Source of the DNA: Cystobacter fuscus
Lineage (GTDB): Bacteria; Myxococcota; Myxococcia; Myxococcales; Myxococcaceae
DNA: 64,000 nt
Direction of reading: 5' to 3'
Assembly (NCBI RefSeq): GCF_002305875.1
Contig: NZ_CP022098.1
Coordinates: 8,804,001-8,868,000, forward strand
In this document: positions 53,582 through 63,841 of the stretch, piece after piece
Numbering within the stretch: the first letter of the stretch is position 1
Layout of the letters: every line of letters begins with the position of its first letter
Program-made: the position numbers and the translations under genes
Notes under the pieces: generated by a model
What the model was told of the DNA's origin: nothing
The model's input: only the letters and a program-made list of their open reading frames with translations
Database searches by the model: none

Positions 53582-53776
53582 ATGCCCGGCATTCGAGTCA
53601 AGGACGGCGAGTCCATCGAGAGCGCTCTCAAGCGCTTCAAGAAGGCCACCGAGAAGGCTGGAATTCTCTCCGAGATCCGCAAGCGCGAGCACTACGAGAA
53701 GCCTTCCGTGAAGCGGAAGAAGAAGGCTCTCGCGGCCAAGAAGCGCGCGGTGAAGAAGGCGCGCAAGACGTACTAG
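53582..53776 (+). CDS. rpsU: 30S ribosomal protein S21
   Basis: 64 residues, the usual size, with the S21 pattern [40 protein letters not shown] and a Lys/Arg tail. Ribosome site is AAGGAGGTGACG. S21 helps mRNA pairing with the 30S subunit. First gene of the conserved rpsU-yqeY-dnaG-rpoD group, ending in an intrinsic terminator that would allow S21 to be made in excess over the downstream genes. Confidence 0.97.
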   Translation: MPGIRVKDGESIESALKRFKKATEKAGILSEIRKREHYEKPSVKRKKKALAAKKRAVKKARKTY

Positions 53777-53789
53777 CCGCACCACCGGG

Positions 53790-53832
53790 AGCCAGGGCTC
53801 GCGTCAGATACGCGCCCTGGCTTCCGTCTTTT
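53790..53832 (+). terminator. Terminator/attenuator after rpsU
   Basis: AGCCAGGGC / GCCCTGGCT arms of 9 bp with a 15-base loop, followed by TCCGTCTTTT. A good intrinsic terminator located between rpsU and yqeY, suiting partial read-through. Confidence 0.8.
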
Positions 53833-53864
53833 CAGCACCCTCCCCCACACGCCTGGAGACCTGT

Positions 53865-54326
53865 ATGGCCACCGTCAGAGAGCGCCTCGACGCCGACCTC
53901 AAGGACGCGATGCGGTCGAAGAATGAGTCCGCGACCAGCGTCATTCGGATGATCAAGAGCGCCGTCAAGTACAAGGAAGTGGAGCCCGGAGCCACCAGTC
54001 CGCTCGACGAGGCGGGCATCCTCCAGGTGATCGGCACCCTCATCAAGCAGCGCCGCGACTCCATCGAGCAGTTCAAGGCCGGTGGCCGCGCCGACCTGGC
54101 CGAGAAGGAGGAGCAGGAGATCGTCATCCTGCAGAAGTACCTGCCCCAGCAACTCACCCCGGACGAGCTGCGCGCCGCGGTCCAGGCCGCCATCTCCGAG
54201 GCGGGCGCCAAGAGCGCCAAGGACATGGGCGCGGTGATGAAGCTGCTCACCCCCAAGCTCCAGGGCCGCGCCGAGGGCCGCGCCATCTCCGAGGAAGTGA
54301 AGAGCCAGCTGTCCAAGTTGTCCTGA
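53865..54326 (+). CDS. yqeY: YqeY/GatB-tail domain protein
   Basis: 153 residues of the YqeY family: RERLDADLKDAMRSKNESATSVIRMIKSAVKYKEVE, IEQFKAGGRADLAEKEEQEIVILQKYLPQQLT and GAKSAKDMGAVMKLLTPKLQGRAEG. The family shares the tail domain of the GatB amidotransferase subunit and is thought to interact with tRNA. Commonly found between rpsU and dnaG. Confidence 0.93.
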   Translation: MATVRERLDADLKDAMRSKNESATSVIRMIKSAVKYKEVEPGATSPLDEAGILQVIGTLIKQRRDSIEQFKAGGRADLAEKEEQEIVILQKYLPQQLTPDELRAAVQAAISEAGAKSAKDMGAVMKLLTPKLQGRAEGRAISEEVKSQLSKLS

Positions 54327-54348
54327 GCACCCAGGCCTCGAGCTCGGC

Positions 54349-54370
54349 GCCGGGCGATTTTTTGCCCGGC
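54349..54370 (+). terminator. Hairpin between yqeY and dnaG
   Basis: Perfect GCCGGGC / GCCCGGC arms with a U-rich loop (GATTTTTT). The U tract is in the loop rather than after the stem, so termination strength is uncertain; it could act as a processing site or attenuator before dnaG. Confidence 0.5.
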
Positions 54371-54603
54371 CCCTGATCGGCCATTAAGGGTAGTCCCCGT
54401 CGCGATCCGCCTCCATCGAGGGGCGGCACGTGACGCGCCGACATGCCCCTCCTCGTCCTCATCTCGCATTCCAGCCGGACGCGCGCCGGTGGCCCTCCGG
54501 TGGTGGGCCGCCCGGGTGTCAGGGGGGCTTCCCATACTCGTCCGCGGGCGTCGGCGCGCGGACCATGGCGGCCCGCGCATCCCGGCCGCAAGAGGTGGAT
54601 CTC

Positions 54604-56448
54604 GTGATCCCCGAGCACAAGATTCAGGAAGTCCTCGAGCGGGTGGATCTGGTGAGCCTCGTCTCGCGCTACGTGGAGCTGAAGAAGGCCGGGCGCGAGT
54701 ACAAGGGCCGCTGCCCCTTCCACCAGGAGAAGACCCCCTCCTTCTACGTCATCCCGGAGAAGCGCTTCTACTTCTGCCACGGGTGCCGGGCCAGCGGCGA
54801 CGCCGTGGCCTTCGTCCAGCGCTACCTGGGCAAGACGTTCATCGACGCCATCCGCGACCTGGCGCGCGAGGTGGGCGTGGACCTGGAGGCCGCACAGGAC
54901 CCCGCCGCCCGGGAACGGCAGCAGCTCAAGGAGGCCACGGACCTGGCCGCCGAGCACTTCCGGGCGCTCCTGTGGGAGGAGGAAGGACGCCGGGCGCGCG
55001 ACTACCTCGCCAGCCGCGACATCTCCGAGGAGACGGCCCGGGCGTTCGGCCTCGGCTGGGCGCCGGACTCGTGGTCGTCGCTCGCGGACAAGCTCACCCA
55101 GGCGGGCATGGTGGAGTGGGGCCTGAACGCGGGGCTCGTCAACCGGCGCCAGAAGGGCGAGGGCTACTACGACTTCTTCCGCGGCCGCCTCATCATCCCC
55201 ATCCGCGCCCCCGAGGGCCGCCCCATCGCCTTCGGCGCCCGGCTGGTGGGCTCGGACGAGGGCCCCAAGTACCTCAACTCCCGCGAGTCCCGGCTCTACA
55301 ACAAGAGTGAGACGCTCTTCGGCATGGATCAGGCGCGCGATGAGATCCGCCGCCGCAAGGCCGCCGTGCTCGTGGAGGGCTACTTCGACTGCATCGCCCT
55401 GCACCAGGAAGGGGTGAAGCACACGGTGGCGCTCTGCTCCACCGCCCTCACCCCGGGGCACCTCAAGGCGCTCGGCCGCGCCGAGGCCCGGGAGCTCTTC
55501 CTCCTGCTGGACGGCGACCAGGCGGGTCTGGCGGCGGTAGAGCGCCTGGCCGGCCCCCTGCTCGCCGCGGGAGCCGCCGCCAAGGTGGCCCTGCTGCCCA
55601 CGGGGGACGACCCCGACACCTTCATCCGCCGCGAGGGCACCGCCGGCCTGGAGCGGCTGCTCACCGAGGCCCGCCCCCTCACCGCCCACGTCTTCTCCAC
55701 CGTCCTGCCCCAGGGCAAGGAGGCCAGCTTCGAGGAGAAGATGGCCGCGCTCGAGCGGCTCAAGCCCGTGTCGGCGCAGCTCCCGGTGGGGCTGGTGCGC
55801 TCGGCCTTCTTCGCCGCGCTGAGCGCCTGGTGCGGTCTGCCCGCCGCCGAGCTGGAGTCCGCGCTGCGCTCCAAGGCGCCTCCCCCGCCCCCCACCCCGG
55901 CGCCCCGGGCGGGTCCCTCCGGCCGCCCGGGCCCTGCTCCCGGCCGGGCCCCGTCGCCCCCGGGCCGGGCTCCCCCTCCCGTCAAACCCCCGGACTCCCT
56001 GGAGGCGCTCTACGTCGCCACCATCCTGCGCGAGCCCCGGCTCATCGCCCGCGACACCTTCCGCGTCCATGACGAGCTGTCCCACTCCGGGTTGCGGCTG
56101 GTCCTCGCCCACGCTACCTCTGGCCATGGGGCCGAGGACGCCCTGTTCGAGGCCCCCGATCTCGTGAAACGGGCCGTGGAAGCCGCCATGCGCCAGCTCG
56201 CCTCCCTGCAGGGGTCCGCCCTAGAGCACTACTTCCTCCAGGTGTGCCGCTCCATCATGCTGCGCCGGATCAAGCTCCAGCTGGACTACATCGGCCGCGT
56301 GACGGCCCAGACCGCCGGCGCCATGGACCTGTCCGAGGAGGCCAAACAGCTCTTCGCCCAGCGCATGGAGCTGCTGGCCCTCAAGAAACGGGTGGAGGAG
56401 GAAACCCACCTTCCTGCGGGAACAAAGTCCCCAATGCAACCGGTTTGA
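54604..56448 (+). CDS. dnaG: DNA primase
   Basis: 614 residues from GTG 54604, chosen because AAGAGGTGG lies 7 bases upstream and the family starts at IPEHKIQEVLERVDLV; ATG 54565 in frame is an alternative. CHC2 zinc finger: C37, H40, C58, C61 (CPFHQEKTPSF, FCHGC). The TOPRIM domain has VLVEGYFDCIAL and LLDGDQAG. A Pro-rich linker precedes the C-terminal helicase-binding domain. It makes RNA primers for replication. Part of the rpsU-dnaG-rpoD operon. Confidence 0.95.
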   Translation: MIPEHKIQEVLERVDLVSLVSRYVELKKAGREYKGRCPFHQEKTPSFYVIPEKRFYFCHGCRASGDAVAFVQRYLGKTFIDAIRDLAREVGVDLEAAQDPAARERQQLKEATDLAAEHFRALLWEEEGRRARDYLASRDISEETARAFGLGWAPDSWSSLADKLTQAGMVEWGLNAGLVNRRQKGEGYYDFFRGRLIIPIRAPEGRPIAFGARLVGSDEGPKYLNSRESRLYNKSETLFGMDQARDEIRRRKAAVLVEGYFDCIALHQEGVKHTVALCSTALTPGHLKALGRAEARELFLLLDGDQAGLAAVERLAGPLLAAGAAAKVALLPTGDDPDTFIRREGTAGLERLLTEARPLTAHVFSTVLPQGKEASFEEKMAALERLKPVSAQLPVGLVRSAFFAALSAWCGLPAAELESALRSKAPPPPPTPAPRAGPSGRPGPAPGRAPSPPGRAPPPVKPPDSLEALYVATILREPRLIARDTFRVHDELSHSGLRLVLAHATSGHGAEDALFEAPDLVKRAVEAAMRQLASLQGSALEHYFLQVCRSIMLRRIKLQLDYIGRVTAQTAGAMDLSEEAKQLFAQRMELLALKKRVEEETHLPAGTKSPMQPV

Positions 56449-56537
56449 CTTCGCGTTTGTAAGAATCCTTCACTTTGCGATAGATCGCCCGGTTCGCTCC
56501 AGGCCAAGGCCCTGTTTTTCTAAGGAGAAGTACCCGA

Positions 56538-58697
<2,160 letters not shown>

Positions 58698-58721
58698 AAC
58701 ACACCTGGGTGTAGTCACCGA

Positions 58722-58761
58722 AGCCCCCGCCTCCCTCGTGGACGCGGGGGCTTTGTTCTTT
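58722..58761 (+). terminator. Strong intrinsic terminator after rpoD
   Basis: AGCCCCCGC / GCGGGGGCT arms (9 bp) with a 13-base loop, followed by TTGTTCTTT. It lies 25 bases after the rpoD stop. The downstream edge reaches the ribosome site of the next gene. Confidence 0.9.
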
Positions 58762-58776
58762 CGGGAGGAGTCCGCC

Positions 58777-59097
58777 ATGGCCGCGAAGAAGAAGAGCCCG
58801 CGCCGCAAGGAGTCCACGCCTCCCCTCCCCTTCCCCGAGGCGGTGCGCCGGGCGGTGCGCGCCATTCCCCGGGGCGAGGTGCGCTCGTACGCGCAGGTGG
58901 CGCTCTACGCGGGGCGGCCGGGAGCGGCGCGGGGCGTGGGCCGGGAGCTGAAGACACTCGAGAACGTGCCCTGGTGGCGGGTGCTGCGCTCGAATGGGAC
59001 GCTCGCGCCCGCGGTGGCGGTGGAGCAGGCCCGGCGACTCAAAGCCGAGGGGGTGCGGCTGGAAGGCGAAGGCACCCACTGGCGCGTGAAACGCTGA
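58777..59097 (+). CDS. Alkyltransferase-like (ATL) DNA-binding protein
   Basis: 106 residues from ATG 58777 (GGGAGGAG before it). It matches the C-terminal domain of O6-alkylguanine-DNA alkyltransferase: FPEAVRRAVRAIPRGEVRSYAQVALYAGRPGAARGVGREL. In place of the acceptor motif PCHR it has PWWRVL, with Trp replacing the reactive Cys, which defines ATL proteins. These bind alkylated bases without repairing them and hand them to nucleotide excision repair. A basic N-terminal tail (AAKKKSPRRKES) could aid DNA binding. Confidence 0.9.
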   Translation: MAAKKKSPRRKESTPPLPFPEAVRRAVRAIPRGEVRSYAQVALYAGRPGAARGVGRELKTLENVPWWRVLRSNGTLAPAVAVEQARRLKAEGVRLEGEGTHWRVKR

Positions 59098-59150
59098 GGA
59101 GCTTTCCCGGCGCGGCGCGCTATTATAGCGTTTGACGTCACGAGGTTCGA

Positions 59151-59223
59151 GGGCCCTTAGCTCAGCGGTTAGAGCTGTCGGCTCATAACCGATTGGTCCC
59201 TGGTTCGAATCCAGGAGGGCCCA
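59151..59223 (+). tRNA. ileX: tRNA with CAU anticodon, probably tRNA-Ile(CAU)
   Basis: 73 bases folding into a cloverleaf: acceptor GGGCCCT/AGGGCCC, D-arm AGCTCAGCGGTTAGAGC, anticodon CAT at 59184-59186, and T-arm CCTGGTTCGAATCCAGG. CCA is not encoded. CAU tRNAs can be initiator Met, elongator Met or Ile (C34 changed to lysidine). The acceptor stem, CTTAGCTCAG D-arm and TTGGTC variable loop resemble E. coli tRNA-Ile2, so Ile is favoured. TATTAT at 59121 may be its -10 element. Confidence 0.9.
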
Positions 59224-59456
59224 TTCCCCTTCACCTCGCGAAGTTGCTCGGGATTTTGTTGGGTGGCGCGCCCGAGAAACCCGCTCCGGACGAGTTCTGC
59301 ACCACCGGCGCACCACGCGAAGTGCCCACGGACAGCGAAACACCCGGGAAACGGGCTCCTTCACCGGCTGGAAGCGGAGCTGCTCCAGGCCCGCGAGCAT
59401 GTCCTCTGCGTCCAGGAGGACGTAGACCTCCATCCATGATGGTGAGCGAGAGCACT
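59224..59456. other. Gap after the tRNA with a possible gene remnant
   Basis: No complete gene. On the minus strand, 59300-59425 has good codon use (EVYVLLDAEDMLAGLEQLRF) and may be a remnant of a broken gene, but it has no recognisable family and no proper ends. Confidence 0.3.
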
Positions 59457-59558
59457 TTACATGCTTCCGGACTTTGCAGCCGCCTTCCCACGAAGTTTTT
59501 GCTTCGGGCTAGATGGCTTTTCAGTGGACGGCATCTCCACTACTGCGGGAGTTGAATC
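59457..59558 (-). pseudogene. 3' part of a gene interrupted by IS66
   Basis: Minus-strand frame ending with TAA at 59457 (STPAVVEMPSTEKPSSPKQ, then KLRGKAAAKSGSM). The frame continues across the insertion sequence into 62147-62277 once the element and one copy of the 8-bp target duplication are removed. The parent protein is unknown; the tail is low-complexity and Lys-rich. Confidence 0.75.
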
Positions 59559-59640
59559 GTAAGCCCCCGAGCCAGCCCAGGGTGTCGACCAGCGAGGAGC
59601 GTGGCATGGTGGCCGCGTGATGGACGGCACGTCGACGAGC

Positions 59641-61335
59641 CTATCGCTGCTGAGCCTGCTGCTGGGCCCACGACTCGGGGAGGAGCTCCGCGAGGCGGGA
59701 GGCGGGGAAGCGGGTGTCGCCGAGCTTGGGCAGCACGTCGCGGAACCAGGCCCACGGGTCCATGCCCAGCCGGTAGCAGCTGAGCACGAGGGAGTAGACG
59801 TTGGCGGCCCGGTGGCCAGCGGCATCGCTGCCCAGGAAGAGCCAGTTCTTGCGTCCGAGGACAATGAGCTTGATGAGGCGCTCCACCTCCCCGTTGTCCA
59901 GCGGAATGCGTCCGTCCGTCAGGAAGCGGCCCAGGGGGACGTAGCGGTTGCGCGCGTAGGCAATGGCCTTGCCCAGCGGCGTCTTGGCGGGCACGTGCGG
60001 GGCCCACTGCTCCAGCAAGCCGAAGAGTTCCTCGTAGACAGGCAGACTGTGTGCAAGTCGCAGGGTCAGGCGCGCCTCGGGGGAGAGCCCCGCGTCCTGA
60101 GCCTGCCGCTCCACGGCGTACAGCTTCTGCACGAGCATGAGCACCGTGCCGCCGCGAGCGTCTCCGGCCACGTATGCGCGCTCGAAGCCACGCCGGGCGT
60201 GCATCCAACAGCCCACCTCAATGCGTGGAGAGGTGGGGCCGAAGAGGGCCTCGTAGCCCTTGTAGCCGTCCACCACCAGATAGCCTCGGAAGTCGGCCAG
60301 CACCGCTTGGGGGCCCGTGCCACTCCAGTCGGGGGTGTACTCCACGAAGACGTTGCCACCCACGCCCACGTACGGCCAGAGGTGGCCGCGCTTGATGCCA
60401 CGGGCGTCGTCCCTGTCCAGCACGCGCACCCCGGTGTCGTCGGTGTGCAGCAGGGCGTCCGCCAGCGTGCGCTGCTTGAGCAGCTGCACCACGGGCGGCA
60501 GCAAGTCACTGGCGCTCGCCACCCAGTCGCCCAGGGTGGAGGCGGGCAGCCTCACCCCGTGGCGCTTGTCGAAAATGGCCTGTTGGCGGTGCAGGGGTAG
60601 CCCATCGCGGTACTTGCCCACCAGCAGCTGCGCCAGCAGCCCCGGGCCGGGCAGTGCCCCGGGTAGTGGCGTCTCACCGGCGGGCGCGGCGGCCACCCCC
60701 TCCTTGCAGCGCTGGCATGCCAGCTTCGGGCGCTTCTCCACCCGCACGTAGAAGCGCGCCGGCTCCAATTCCAGTCGCTGGCTGACCTCCTCGCCCATGG
60801 GCTGCCTCTGCTCACCGCAACCCGGGCAGACGCACTCCTCGGCCGCGGGTTGCACCAGCACCTCGCGCCTCTCCAGGTGCGCGGGCAGGGCCTGGGCGCC
60901 GCGCACGGGCGGGCGCTTGGGCGCCTTCTTCGGCGCGTCGGCCGGCGGGGCCGCTGGGGCGGCTGCCTGTGCGCCGTCGGCGGTGGTGGGCTCGGCCGCT
61001 GGCTCGACGGACTGCTGCTGGGTGAGCAATGACAGCAGGAGTTGAAGCTGACTGGCGGGAGTCTTCTCGCTGCGCCGTCCGTACAGCTGCCGCAGCGCCT
61101 GCTTGAGTCGCACCAGCGTGGAGCTGTGCTCCTCGCGCAGCCGACCCAACAGGTCCAACAACATCTCAATGGCCTGCTCGCCGCGGCCCTCCGTCAGCAG
61201 CTGCAGCACGTAGGCGCGCACCGCCTCCAAGTCTTTCCCCTCGATGGCGGGCAGCTGGGCCTCTTCCTCCTGGCCCCTCTCTTCTTCGATGGTGACGGGA
61301 GAAGTCATGCGCGCCTTGCCTATGCCCGAAGTCAT
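59641..61335 (-). CDS. tnpC: IS66-family transposase TnpC
   Basis: 564 residues with the IS66 TnpC layout: N-terminal coiled coil, Pro/Ala-rich linker, zinc-binding CVCPGCGEQRQPMGEEVSQRLELEPARFYV type domain and CQRCKEG, and a DDE domain with LLHTDDTGVRVLDRD, LVVDGYKGYEALFG and GCWMHARRGFERA, then LDNGEVERLIKLIVLGRKNWLF with the catalytic Glu. Catalyses transposition of the element. Uninterrupted. Confidence 0.95.
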   Translation of the reverse strand: MTSGIGKARMTSPVTIEEERGQEEEAQLPAIEGKDLEAVRAYVLQLLTEGRGEQAIEMLLDLLGRLREEHSSTLVRLKQALRQLYGRRSEKTPASQLQLLLSLLTQQQSVEPAAEPTTADGAQAAAPAAPPADAPKKAPKRPPVRGAQALPAHLERREVLVQPAAEECVCPGCGEQRQPMGEEVSQRLELEPARFYVRVEKRPKLACQRCKEGVAAAPAGETPLPGALPGPGLLAQLLVGKYRDGLPLHRQQAIFDKRHGVRLPASTLGDWVASASDLLPPVVQLLKQRTLADALLHTDDTGVRVLDRDDARGIKRGHLWPYVGVGGNVFVEYTPDWSGTGPQAVLADFRGYLVVDGYKGYEALFGPTSPRIEVGCWMHARRGFERAYVAGDARGGTVLMLVQKLYAVERQAQDAGLSPEARLTLRLAHSLPVYEELFGLLEQWAPHVPAKTPLGKAIAYARNRYVPLGRFLTDGRIPLDNGEVERLIKLIVLGRKNWLFLGSDAAGHRAANVYSLVLSCYRLGMDPWAWFRDVLPKLGDTRFPASRLAELLPESWAQQQAQQR

Positions 61336-61356
61336 GCCGGGCGCGCAAGCGCGGAC

Positions 61357-61701
61357 TCAGTGCACCTCGCGCCGCCGTACCGCGTGGCTTGCTTCCACCA
61401 GCGACAGCAACTCCGCGAGCTGCCGGACGTCCAGGTGCACCGCGGCCTGGCCCTCCACGGGCGCCGGTACCCGGAAGCGTCCCGCCTCCAGTCTCTTGCT
61501 CACGGTGCAGTACCCGTTGGCGTCCCAGAAGAGAATGCGGACGAAGTCCCTTCTCCTGGAGAAGAAGACGAACAGGTGGCCCGACTTCGGCTGCTGCCCA
61601 AGGCCGCCCTGCACCAGCGCACTCAGCCCGTCGGCCTGCTTGCGCATGTCGCACGGCTGTGTCGCCACCCAGATTCTCACTCCCTCCGGTAGCTTCAGCA
61701 C
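61357..61701 (-). CDS. tnpB: IS66 accessory protein TnpB
   Basis: 114 residues of the IS66 Orf2/TnpB family: VRIWVATQPCDMRKQADGLSALVQ, HLFVFFSRRRDFVRILFWDANGYCTVSKRLE and a C-terminal VHLDVRQLAELLSLVE. Required for efficient IS66 transposition. Overlaps tnpA by 7 bases. Confidence 0.95.
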   Translation of the reverse strand: MLKLPEGVRIWVATQPCDMRKQADGLSALVQGGLGQQPKSGHLFVFFSRRRDFVRILFWDANGYCTVSKRLEAGRFRVPAPVEGQAAVHLDVRQLAELLSLVEASHAVRRREVH

Positions 61702-62084
61702 CCCTGCACCTCCTTCACCGCCCGCAGCACCCGCTCCACCAGTGCCTGGCTTGCTCCCGCCTCCACTCGCACCCGCACTCCGCCCACCTCCACTTGCACC
61801 GCCTCCCCTTGCTCCCGCCCCGCCTCGCTCCGCTCAGCGGGCGCCGCCTCCACGGGCACGAAGGACATGGCCGTGCGCGCCCCCTCCTTCCCTTCTCGCC
61901 TCCTCGTCCAGAAGCGCAGCCTCTCGCGCGGCAAACCGTGCTTGCGCATGAAGGCCGACTGCGTGCCTCCTTCCTCCTCCCACGCTCGCACCACCTGCGC
62001 TGCTACCTCCGGTGTCCACCTCGGCCGCCGCGCTGCCTCCAACCACGCCGGCTCCGTCTTCGTCGTCGCTGTGTTCGTCGTCAT
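61695..62084 (-). CDS. tnpA: IS66 accessory protein TnpA
   Basis: 129 residues from ATG 62084 (an upstream start at 62096 is possible). It has the helix-turn-helix of IS66 TnpA (RWTPEVAAQVVRAWEEEGGTQSAFMRKHGLPRERLRFWTRR) and a C-terminal strand VEVGGVRVRVEAG. First gene of the element, close to the right inverted repeat. Confidence 0.9.
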   Translation of the reverse strand: MTTNTATTKTEPAWLEAARRPRWTPEVAAQVVRAWEEEGGTQSAFMRKHGLPRERLRFWTRRREGKEGARTAMSFVPVEAAPAERSEAGREQGEAVQVEVGGVRVRVEAGASQALVERVLRAVKEVQGC

Positions 62085-62146
62085 CGCGCCGCGCACTCTG
62101 CGGCCCCTCGAGCACTTCCACTACCTGGGCTGGATCGGAGGCTTAC

Positions 62147-62277
62147 GTTGAATCCGCTTCACGCAGGTACTCCTCCGGATCAAATGGCTTTTCAGTAGAC
62201 GGTTTCTCCACGGATGCCGCGTTCAACGTGCCCTCACTCACTTCGCCGCTGCGCCAAAAACTGCACTGCGATCTAAT
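62147..62277 (-). pseudogene. Upstream part of the gene interrupted by IS66
   Basis: Minus-strand frame reading SGEVSEGTLNAAS, VEKPSTEKPFDPEEYLREAD and into the target duplication. It joins 59457-59558 in the same frame without the element. It is closed upstream by a stop at 62278-62280, close to where the ISL3-type element may begin, so the 5' part of the gene has been lost. The segment 62281-62356 holds nothing else that I recognise. Confidence 0.7.
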
Positions 62278-62356
62278 TTAGCTCAGTCAGAAAAACAGGA
62301 TCTTCTGTAGCCGAAATGGGCGTTCCCGCCGTGGACGGGAGGGTCTCCGATGAGAG

Positions 62357-63694
62357 ATGGGGAGCGAGAAGCCGATAGAGGCTGTCGCTCTGGGAAGAGA
62401 CCAGGTCGCGGAGTTGCAATACGTGCCGCCCCCGGGGTGCTGGAGGGGGAGGCGGGGCGTGGCGGGGCCAAGGCTGCGAGAGGTGCTGGGGCGGGTGTTG
62501 CGCATCCAGGGGCTGAGTGTGCAAGGGGCCCGGCTGGAGGCCAAGGGAGTGGTGGTGGAGGTGCGCCCGCGCCAGCGCAAGCCTCGCTGCGGAGTGTGCG
62601 GCCGGCCCGCCCCCGGCTACGACACGAGCCCTGGGCGGTTGTGGCGGCACCTGGCGCTGGGACAAACCATCTTCTGGCTGCATTACGCCCCGCGCCGTGT
62701 GCACTGCCGCGAGCATGGGGTGAGAGTGGAGCGGGTGGCCTGGGCGGCGCACGACTCGAGCTTCACGCGGGCCTTCGAGGAGCTGGTGGCCTGGCAGGCG
62801 CAACGCCTGGACAAGTCCTCCATCTGCCGGCTGCTGGGCATCAACTGGCGCACGGTGGGCACCATCATCGAGCGCATTGTCGAGGAGCGCCTGTCGCCAG
62901 GCCGCCTGGAGGGGTTGCAAATCATTGGAGTGGACGAGCTGGGCTGGAAAGCCGGGCACAAGTACGTGAGCCTGGTGGTGGACCACCTGCGCTCGCGAGT
63001 CGTCTGGGTGGGAGAGGGGAAGAACGAAGAGACCCTGGACGCCTTCTTCGACGAGCTGGGAGAGGAGAGGACGAAGGAGTTGACGCACGCGACGATGGAC
63101 CTGTCGGCGGCCTTCAGCAAGGCGGTGGGCAACCGTGCCCCACATGTGCGCAAGGTGTTCGACCGGTTCCACGTGCAGAAGCTGGCGAACGAAGCGCTGG
63201 ATACGGTGCGCCGGCAAGAGGTGCGCGAGCAGGCGGGGAGCCAGGAGGGAAAGGCGCTCAAACAGAGCCGCTGGGCGTTGCTGAAGAATCCGTGGAACCT
63301 GACGGTGCGCCAGGGAGAGAAGCTCAGCGAGTTGAAGAAGACGAACCAGACGCTCTACCGGGCCTATCTGCTCAAGGAAAGCCTGGCACGGGGCATGGAC
63401 TACGTGCAGCCCAAGCGAGCCTCGGAGCACCTGGACAAGTGGTGTCAATGGGCCAGCCACTCCAGGCTCGCCCCCTTCGCGAAGCTGGCGAAGACAGTCC
63501 AGCGGCACAAGGACGGCATTCTCGCCTACGTGGAGACGGGACTGAGCAACGGAGTGGTGGAGGGAATCAACAACAAGATTCGAGCCCTCAGCCGCCGCGC
63601 CTATGGCTTCCGCAATCCCAAGGCATTCAGGGCGATGATACTGCTGTGCTGCGGGGGCATGGAGTTCACTCCGCCGTTGCCAGTAGCGGCATAG
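62357..63694 (+). CDS. ISL3-family transposase
   Basis: Up to 445 residues; start uncertain because the conserved part begins only near residue 40 (LREVLGRVLRIQGLSV). It has an N-terminal zinc finger (CGVCGRPAPGYD, CREHG), a helix-turn-helix (KSSICRLLGINWRTVGTIIERIV) and a DDE domain (IIGVDELGWKAGHKYVSLVVD, ATMDLSAAFSKAV, FDRFHVQKLANEALD, ETGLSNGVVEGINNKIRALSRRAYGF). This is the ISL3 group. Inverted repeats could not be identified with confidence. No breaks in the frame. Confidence 0.9.
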   Translation: MGSEKPIEAVALGRDQVAELQYVPPPGCWRGRRGVAGPRLREVLGRVLRIQGLSVQGARLEAKGVVVEVRPRQRKPRCGVCGRPAPGYDTSPGRLWRHLALGQTIFWLHYAPRRVHCREHGVRVERVAWAAHDSSFTRAFEELVAWQAQRLDKSSICRLLGINWRTVGTIIERIVEERLSPGRLEGLQIIGVDELGWKAGHKYVSLVVDHLRSRVVWVGEGKNEETLDAFFDELGEERTKELTHATMDLSAAFSKAVGNRAPHVRKVFDRFHVQKLANEALDTVRRQEVREQAGSQEGKALKQSRWALLKNPWNLTVRQGEKLSELKKTNQTLYRAYLLKESLARGMDYVQPKRASEHLDKWCQWASHSRLAPFAKLAKTVQRHKDGILAYVETGLSNGVVEGINNKIRALSRRAYGFRNPKAFRAMILLCCGGMEFTPPLPVAA

Positions 63695-63841
63695 CCCCTC
63701 GCCGTAGAAGCAGGCGGCTGGGGACCGAGCCCCGCAGCGCCGACAGATTCGACTGCAACCCGGCCAGTAGGGCAGCGGAGCCAGGCGCTCTGTCATGCAC
63801 AGCTGCGGCTTTCGGCACCCCAGGTCGTGCCCCTGTCTCAT

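Larger units (their letters stand above)
59559..62146 (-). mobile_element. Complete IS66-family insertion sequence
   Basis: 2588 bp. Terminal inverted repeats begin GTAAGCCCCCGAGCCAGCCC on the left and GTAAGCCTCCGATCCAGCCC on the right, with two mismatches in 20 bases; both continue to AGG. The flanks carry a perfect 8-bp direct repeat GTTGAATC (59551-59558 and 62147-62154), the target-duplication length of IS66. It holds the three genes tnpA, tnpB and tnpC in order on the minus strand, all open, so it is probably active or recently so. Confidence 0.95.

Noticed and set aside
56440-56500. TTGACT near 56445 as an rpoD promoter
   Set aside because: No acceptable -10 hexamer lies at 16-18 bases spacing, so it was not annotated.
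59100-59230. Minus-strand protein with a DSNQGPIGYEPTALTAELRA-like stretch
   Set aside because: This peptide is the translation of the antisense strand of the CAU tRNA, a known annotation artefact.
63695-63725. Possible right inverted repeat of the ISL3 element matching CTTCTGTAGCCG near 62300
   Set aside because: Similarity is short and gapped and no target duplication was found, so the element ends stay undefined.
62273-63841. Long minus-strand frame opposite the ISL3 transposase
   Set aside because: Shadow of the transposase gene; the plus strand carries all the conserved motifs.
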